Source of the DNA: Gentiana macrophylla
Lineage: Eukaryota > Streptophyta > Magnoliopsida > Gentianales > Gentianaceae
Assembly (NCBI GenBank): GCA_026214975.1
Contig: JAOBSW010000018.1
Span: forward strand, 62,001 to 126,000
Reading direction: 5' to 3'
DNA length: 64,000 bases
The position numbers and the translations under genes were made by a program. This document shows, piece by piece, positions 58,063 through 64,000 of this stretch; the first letter of the stretch is position 1; each line of letters begins with the position of its first letter. The notes under the pieces were generated by a model. That model had not been told where the DNA came from. It did no database searches and saw only the letters and a list, made by a program, of their open reading frames with translations.

Positions 58063-60939
58063 CTGTTAACAAAAAGTTTACAAAAATAGTCCAATGAAAA
58101 GCTAGCTTATAAAAGCAAAACAAAATACAAAATGAATCGTTCCAAATGGCAACTCCATTAGGATCTAACATTAGGGATCTGACAAGATAAATCAACCTTA
58201 AATTATAGAGGACAAAACAAGAGCCTTGGAGAAAATTAGGAGGATTCAGTCGATTAAGCATTCACAATGCTCAGAGTTCGATAACACTTATGCATGACTC
58301 GAGCTCATGTTTCAGAGAAAACACCTCATAAATTTCAAATACGGCTTTATACTTGCGGTTTAATATCCCCTCCACCTTATGTTATACATAAGGGTATTAA
58401 TACACACAATCACTGCACATCCAGTTCAATGCTACGCAATACACTTATGTATTACCAAAATCCCTGTAGCTCCCGAGCCAAATGGTTAATGTATTACCAT
58501 AATCCCTATAATGCCAGATTGTCAGGTGAAAAAGTATTCAACAAAAGGCCCAATGCAGACATATAATAACTAAGAAGAAAAGGCCAAAACATAGGCATCA
58601 GGGAGTATCCAACTCTAGAAATGCCTCATCGAAAGCTTTAACAACAAAAAAAAGTAAGAACTAGACAAACGTAAATTCAAAATTTCTAATAAAAGCATTT
58701 AATGGTAACTAACTAGAAACATCGCCAACCAATTCACTTGCTTACGTGATGTAAAAGTAAAACTTAATTTCTAAAACCAATGGAACTGAAAATATCAATA
58801 GCCAACAGAGATAACAAGCAATAGTAGCAACAATGCAACATTTAGAGGCTTGGTTTTCAAGGACGGAGCTAATTTTTCTCTAGGTGGGCTGGGTTAAAAA
58901 ATTTGTACAGTTATTTTATCATGCATAATATTCTGAGCAGCCAAGAATTTAGTTATACAGACTATATTATTAGTACAAAGTGTTGTTGAAGTCCATTGTG
59001 TCTAGATTATACACCTTTATTTGTGTGTCATATATTGACAATAGCTCTATGTTATAGGCGCACACATTGGGGGGCATGTTGAAGACAATTGTGCTACATT
59101 CCTGCTTAAGCTTTAGGGCAAGATGATAATTTAACAAATAGTATATGGTATAACATATCAGTACAACTATACACTATATAGTGTTACGTATACAATATAA
59201 TTATGCATTATTATAACTACAATATACAAGTTACTTATGCACAAGACAACGTTATAAGGTTAAAATATTAAAACTATCCAAACCTGACGATTAGAAATTT
59301 TCGATTAAAGGATATACAATTTTGTCATTGAATATCAATAGAAATTACAAAAAGGTAGTTTACTTTGACACATGTTTATGTATGAATACAAAGTTTTACG
59401 AACCTAGATTGTCTGAAATAGTTACCTACTTGCAAAGAATGGCTTGGTATGGTGAAAATGGAGCTGACTAATAGTCAGTGAAAAGATTCATCAGACAGTA
59501 ATGATTCAATGTTGGTTAAATCATTTCCTTCCATGTACATGGAAAAGTTGAGTTTTATTGCACACAGTCAAAAGTTCTCTCTTTCTCCCTCTCTTTTGTG
59601 ATTCTTCTCCACTCCTTTTCTGGTTTTGTCTTAGATAAGGGGCGACTGTTATGCATATCATGTGACTTTTCCTTATGTTTTCGTCTATGGATCATCTTAG
59701 GTGTATTGTCTATAAAAATTGATGTAAGCATGTATGTTCATTTATTAATAATTACTAGGAATAAAAAGAATATGAATGCATGTCTATGGCTACGCACTTT
59801 ATCTATCAATGTCTCCAATAAGTAAAAGGTAAGGCAAAACCATAAAAGCATAATTATCAAATGTTTTAGAGTCAATCTAGCTGTCTTATGCTAGCATCAA
59901 CCTCACCCTGACAACCACACAAGCTGTCTTTGTCTACACAATACTAAGACATACATTTACTAATCATAAAATGTAATTGCTTATATGGGTAGACTTGAGT
60001 GAACAATACATTTTGCAGCAAGGAACATGCATCAGGAGCAAAAGCTATTTATGATGTATAAAAAAAAAGGTGCACTCCAGAAAATCAGATATCAAGTCAT
60101 CAAAATATGGCTGATGAAATGCAAAAAGAGGACAGCACTTCTCAAAAGTATCTATTAAATTTTAAACATTGAACATTTGTGGATGCGGTATCCAACACAT
60201 GGCGTGGGAATTTAGAAAAACATAATACAGGTGCGGCGCAATAAGTGTAAATACTATAAATATACAGGTTTTGTTATAAAGTAATAAAAACATTGGACCT
60301 AACTACAACTAGTTAAATTTCATCACTCCACCTGATACTAACCGCTTATTTTTTACCAGATCCAAGTATATTATAATGTACAAAGCAAAGTTAAATGTAC
60401 GAAACAAAGTTAAAATACGTCATCTGGAAATGCTTTGCTAAACCAGTGAAGACATTCGTCTATAAATTAGACGAGACTTTAACCACTCTGTGCCTAACTG
60501 AACACTTTTAACGTCAACCAACTATTTATTTAGATGTCAGTGCCATGCCAAAATTCCATCCCTCTCAAGTGTAACTCTTAGTCATTGGGAAAATTACTCC
60601 CTCCCTGTAAGATCATTACTCTATTTACTACCATATAATCGCCATTTAATATCAGAGATCAAATGATGTCTATTACATATGGAAATAAGGCCCACTCAGA
60701 CGATTTCTTCACTGCCATAGTTCTCTTCCTTCATAACATTCGTTAATCTTAATCCCTCACAACCCTTGATATAAATATCAAAAACCTTGATATAAATATC
60801 GAAAAGAGGAACAAAAAAACAAAAAAAACAGTTCGAAACCCTAAATAAGGCAAGTTCTGAGAAAGAAATCAGGGTTTCTAGCATACCGAGGAAATGATTA
60901 TGAAAATTGAAAAGCAAAGGACAGAGCATTCTAGAATAC
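58063..60939 (-). other. Long 5' intron of the small - strand gene
   Basis: Bounded by an acceptor at 58063-58065 and a donor at 60938-60939 (- strand). Non-coding. CAAGGACGGAGCTAATTTTT at 58858 resembles the left end of the hAT MITEs seen elsewhere in this window, but no right end was found. Confidence 0.5.
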
Positions 60940-61130
60940 CTTATTCGACTGGCGCAGTTGCAGATCTGAGAAAGATAAATTCGCGCAGTAGATCTGAAAA
61001 GAGAGAATACGAAAGTGTGTAATTACATACACTATTTTCAAGAGCAATTACCGGAGGGCGTAGATGATGAACGAGAAACTACCTGTATAAACAGCCTTCA
61101 AATTTGTCTTCGTAAGCTTCTCTGAAAAGA
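60940..61130 (-). other. Probable 5' UTR exons of the small - strand gene
   Basis: On the - strand CTCTTTTCAG/ATCTACTGCG opens an exon that closes at GAATAAG/GTATTC (60993-60940). Upstream, TTTATACAG/GTAGTTTC closes an earlier exon ending at 61083. Neither holds an ATG-led long frame. Confidence 0.45.
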
Positions 61131-61526
61131 ACAGAAATAAAACGAGGAAAATGAGGAGGATTTGAAATAAATGTAAAAAAAGGAGGAAAATTAGTCAAAG
61201 ACATAAATGCCCTTTATTTGTAAATGGGTTTTCCGGAAGGGAGAGGCTCAAACGTACGTATTTTATGTGGGGTAGGTCGACTCGCATCCTGTCACAAATA
61301 GGAAGGTAAATAATCCTATCCGAAATAAATATTTATTTATCGAATGAAAGAATCTTTTAACTCCTACTGAGATCGCTGGAAAGAGAAACAAATCGCTTCA
61401 AATCGGTTTGATAATATATTTATCATGCTTGAGTTCGGCTCGATTATGCTCTGAAAAAAAATTGAGCACTTTCAAACTAAAGCTCGAGCTTGAGCATCTC
61501 GTGAAAATGGTAAAAATACTAAGATA
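61131..61526. other. Upstream region of the small gene and transposon edge
   Basis: 61131-61260 should contain the promoter of the - strand gene; no convincing TATA box was picked. 61430-61500 is rich in GAGCTCGAG/TTCGGCTCGA motifs belonging to a dispersed repeat whose other part lies at 63270-63415. Confidence 0.4.
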
Positions 61527-63230
61527 TGTGATCGAATTTTTCTAGGTGTCCAATCTCACCGACAGTGTACCGTATCAATTGTAGTCTATTAAGTGGTCAA
61601 TGTCGTATCACACGAAGATTGTGAGGTTAAGTACCGAAAAGCTATGATTATCTTGATCCAAGTCGCAAGAAAACGAGAAAGTGAATGGTCTAAGATCAAG
61701 CTAGTAAGCTCAATCAACTACAACTAAAACGGGTATTCAAATAATAAAAAGCCTAGCCAAGACAATCCAATGATCAAGTATACATCATCCAGTATCATGG
61801 GAATGAACAACCTACCTACATTCCTATGGTGTTCAAGTGTGTGTTATCGGTACACCCCCTAAGCTAGCGATTCCACCTCATACGAGTGTCCGGAATTACT
61901 CTATGCCTTCTCTTTGGTTTAAGAACCCTAAACCTAATGATTCAACATGTGAAAGTTCTTGAGTGAAATGAATGAATAACCCCCGGATAAGAAATCGAGT
62001 TCCACTTAAGGTCGATTTTCTGGTTTTCCTATCTCTTTTCCGCACAAAGCATTTCCTTTCGGACTCAACTAAGTGTGTGTGCAAGTGTTAGGTGATCAAT
62101 CCAACACAAACAAGCAATACAATGCAAATAGGAAAAGATAGCAACAACACTTGAAGCTATGACATATGAACTAACACTCCCAATCAACCTATAGAGATAA
62201 AAACTATCATAAAAATATTATCTTGGCTAGTAGAAAACTAGCCACTCATGGATATGAACTCCAACATGTCAACGTTAGGATTCATATCCATGATAACAAT
62301 TAAATCACAAGTAAATGCTAAAATTTTCCAACCAAAAACTATGAACTTGAAGAAGGAAACTTGAATTCAAGATCTATAAGTGCTCCAATGGGATTCACAC
62401 CCAAAAGGATGGAAACTTGGTTCCATTAAATGATTCTAGAAATAAAACTAAGAATTCTTAATGTTTACAAGTGGAATTAGATGCTAAATTATGGTGGATT
62501 TTGGCTAGAAGAGCCTTGAGGTTGAAGTGCCTTCAAGCTAGAGTGAGAGGGTGGAAGAAGATGTTGTAAAAATTCCCAAAATGGAGTTTAAATGCCGAAA
62601 ATTTGTTGTCTACGACGCTTGGCGGCCACCAAGGTGGTGTTGGCCGCGGCCAAGAGCACAATTCTTCAGTAAAATGGTAATAATTTGAGTTGTAGACCTC
62701 CGATTGATGTGATTCAAAATGCGTTGGAAATCTCGTTTCCCGATCTACAACTTTCATGAAGATATCTTATCCAGAAAATGTCTCTAAGAAGAGTCAAATG
62801 TCCGCTGAAGACATGCTACGGTAGAAGCACTAAAGACAAATGATCTGTTTGAACTCGTAAGCTTCCGGCACTCTTCTAGCCCTCAAAAGACGTGTCTATG
62901 ATCAACACGTGTCATCACTCGAGGTCCTTGTCAACCTATAATCCTGCAATAATTCACCAAAATACCAAGTGTAAACTCTAAACGACGCTCCGGTTACGAT
63001 AACCGGTACAAAACCTATCAAAATATGATATTTTATATAATAATTACTATCTACACATTTGATGAAACTAAGCAAATTATGACTCGAATTGATACAAAAC
63101 ATCAATAAACGCATGAGAAATGAGGATAAGTCATCGTGAAATGTATCATTTAGTTGACTTATATCAAAATGCACATGAAATATTAAGTCCAGCAGAATAA
63201 TAATAAGAAATATAATATATTTTAAAATAA
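61527..63230 (-). repeat. Gypsy (Tat/Ogre-type) LTR inserted in a GAGCTCG-rich repeat
   Basis: On the - strand the block ends CCTAGAAAAATTCGATCACA at 61527, preceded by GTGATACGACATTGACCACT (near 61600), the U5 type of plant Tat/Ogre LTRs. Its U3 contains GAAAGTTGTAGATCGGGAAA and CCAACGCATTTTGAATC, also typical. No coding region accompanies it, so it may be a solo LTR. The right end is not sharply defined. Open frames within it on the - strand are not genes. Confidence 0.55.
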
Positions 63231-63269
63231 TATTAAAATGATCGATAAGGCTCATAAGCATATCGAGTG

Positions 63270-63415
63270 AAGCGATAAATTGCTCGAGTTCGACTCGTTA
63301 ATTATAATGAGCTATTCGAGTTTGGCTCGATTTTGATTAAAACCATATCCGAGCAAGCATTTAACGAGCCAAACGTCGAACGGCTCAGGAATTGCTCAGA
63401 TCGTTTACACCCCTA
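63270..63415. repeat. GAGCTCG-rich dispersed repeat, right part
   Basis: Reads TTGCTCGAGTTCGACTCG ... ACGAGCCAAACGTCGAACGG and ends CGTTTACACCCCTA. Inverted, this end is TAGGGGTGTAAACG, a terminus widely seen in plant repeats. The left part lies at 61430-61500, so the LTR between them is probably an insertion. Confidence 0.45.
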
Positions 63416-63426
63416 GTCATATCCCT

Positions 63427-63720
63427 CGGTTTATTTTCAGAAAATTACACAAAACGTTGGAAATTTGTGGTAAGGGGAGATTTGAGGAAAAATTAGAGAA
63501 GGAAATATTAGAAGAGAAGAAAGGAACGGCAATTGAGAGAGAATAGAAGATATTTCATAAACATTCATAATGATATTTATGTTTATATCTCTAATTAACA
63601 TAGCCTTTACAACTTGGGCAATAAGTCGAATACTCGAATAGTAGAATACGACATAAGCAGTAACATCACATATGACATTATAAACGGCTAACAATTAATA
63701 TCTAACGGCTACTATATATA
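63427..63720 (-). repeat. Probable gypsy LTR at the right edge
   Basis: On the - strand this begins TGCTATATATAGTAGCCGTT and runs through a CT-rich leader (TCTATTCTCTCTCAATTGCC) to about 63427. It is directly preceded by pol-like coding text, as expected of a 3' LTR. Confidence 0.4.
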
Positions 63721-64000
63721 GCATCTTCAGTCTTCTTTCGAAATTTTAACCTCGGGACTTGACAAATCATTACCCTCAACAACCACCTTATCCTCAAAGT
63801 GTTCAGATGTAAAACCCACACAAAGTCGGGATCCCATACAAAAATCTTCGAAATAGCAGCATCCGTTGGGAAGCTTAAAATTGCAAGCCCATGAATGGAA
63901 TGAACAAGTGCATAAACAATCATCATTGAAATGGTGTCTAGAAAAGCTTCACACACCCATCGGTAGGTATTCAATAAATTTGTTAAAACCATATAAGTGT
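63721..64000 (-). pseudogene. Probable 3' end of a Ty3/gypsy polyprotein
   Basis: In one - strand frame, near 63810-63740, the text HFEDKVVVEGNDLSSPEVKI reads like the end of a plant gypsy pol, where an EDK box is usual just before the stop and the 3' LTR. The long open frame at 63702-63992 is a different frame. The element continues beyond the window. Confidence 0.4.

Noticed and set aside
62533..63261. Two - strand ORFs of 74 and 119 codons as genes
   Set aside because: They lie wholly inside a gypsy-type LTR and show no protein-like domain.
1..64000. Integrated pararetrovirus or organellar DNA
   Set aside because: No movement protein, coat or translational-activator text and no plastid or mitochondrial genes were seen; all RT-like pieces fit copia, gypsy or LINE families.

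Overview
The window is nuclear DNA from a flowering plant, most likely a eudicot. The evidence is a split gene with plant-type GT-AG introns, recognisable as the C-terminal half of the polyadenylation factor FY, embedded in plant transposons: Ty1/copia, Ty3/gypsy, a LARD, hAT and Stowaway MITEs, an L1-type LINE and a very large Mutator-like element. I see no rRNA or functional tRNA gene, no CRISPR array and no organellar insertion.

Layout. 1-17043: six 3' exons of FY (+ strand; 6241-6319, 10291-10380, 13791-13867, 14596-15062, 16053-16301, 16936-17043). Its introns carry two antisense copia elements (1-1073 and 1099-5869), a 2.9 kb hAT-like element full of copia debris (6501-9378), MITEs, a SINE-like piece and microsatellites. 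17905-25800: nested transposons, with a decayed gypsy pol (18530-22760) split by a 1650-bp solo LTR (19832-21481) and a hAT MITE (21959-22135), then a Stowaway MITE, a gypsy-type LTR and a second hAT MITE. 25949-36893: a 10.9 kb LTR element with 1.84 kb LTRs, a 5-bp target duplication and no gag-pol, i.e. a LARD, which contains another LTR-like block.

38191-56753 is the most interesting object: an 18.6 kb Mutator-like element bounded by diverged terminal inverted repeats starting GGGG and by a perfect target duplication (TATATAATA, extendable by one base). In order it holds a decayed ULP/SENP-like cysteine protease gene with a DUF1985 domain, a short coiled-coil gene, a LINE fragment, a second related coiled-coil ORF, a 2.5 kb array of a 40-bp satellite with higher-order structure, a GRF-zinc-finger/coiled-coil/membrane-anchor gene with tandemly multiplied mini-exon units, and a decayed mudrA-type transposase on the opposite strand. 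The element lies about 490 bp downstream of the stop codon of the next host gene.

56754-64000: a small host gene on the - strand (coding exons 57250-58060, probable 5' UTR exons up to about 61130) encoding a 151-residue protein of unknown function with a possible thioredoxin-like fold, then gypsy LTR sequence and, at the right edge, a gypsy LTR with adjoining pol end.

FY and the small gene are the only apparently intact host genes. FY exons join without a frameshift, whereas every transposon gene carries several, so the frameshifts look like biological decay rather than poor sequence.
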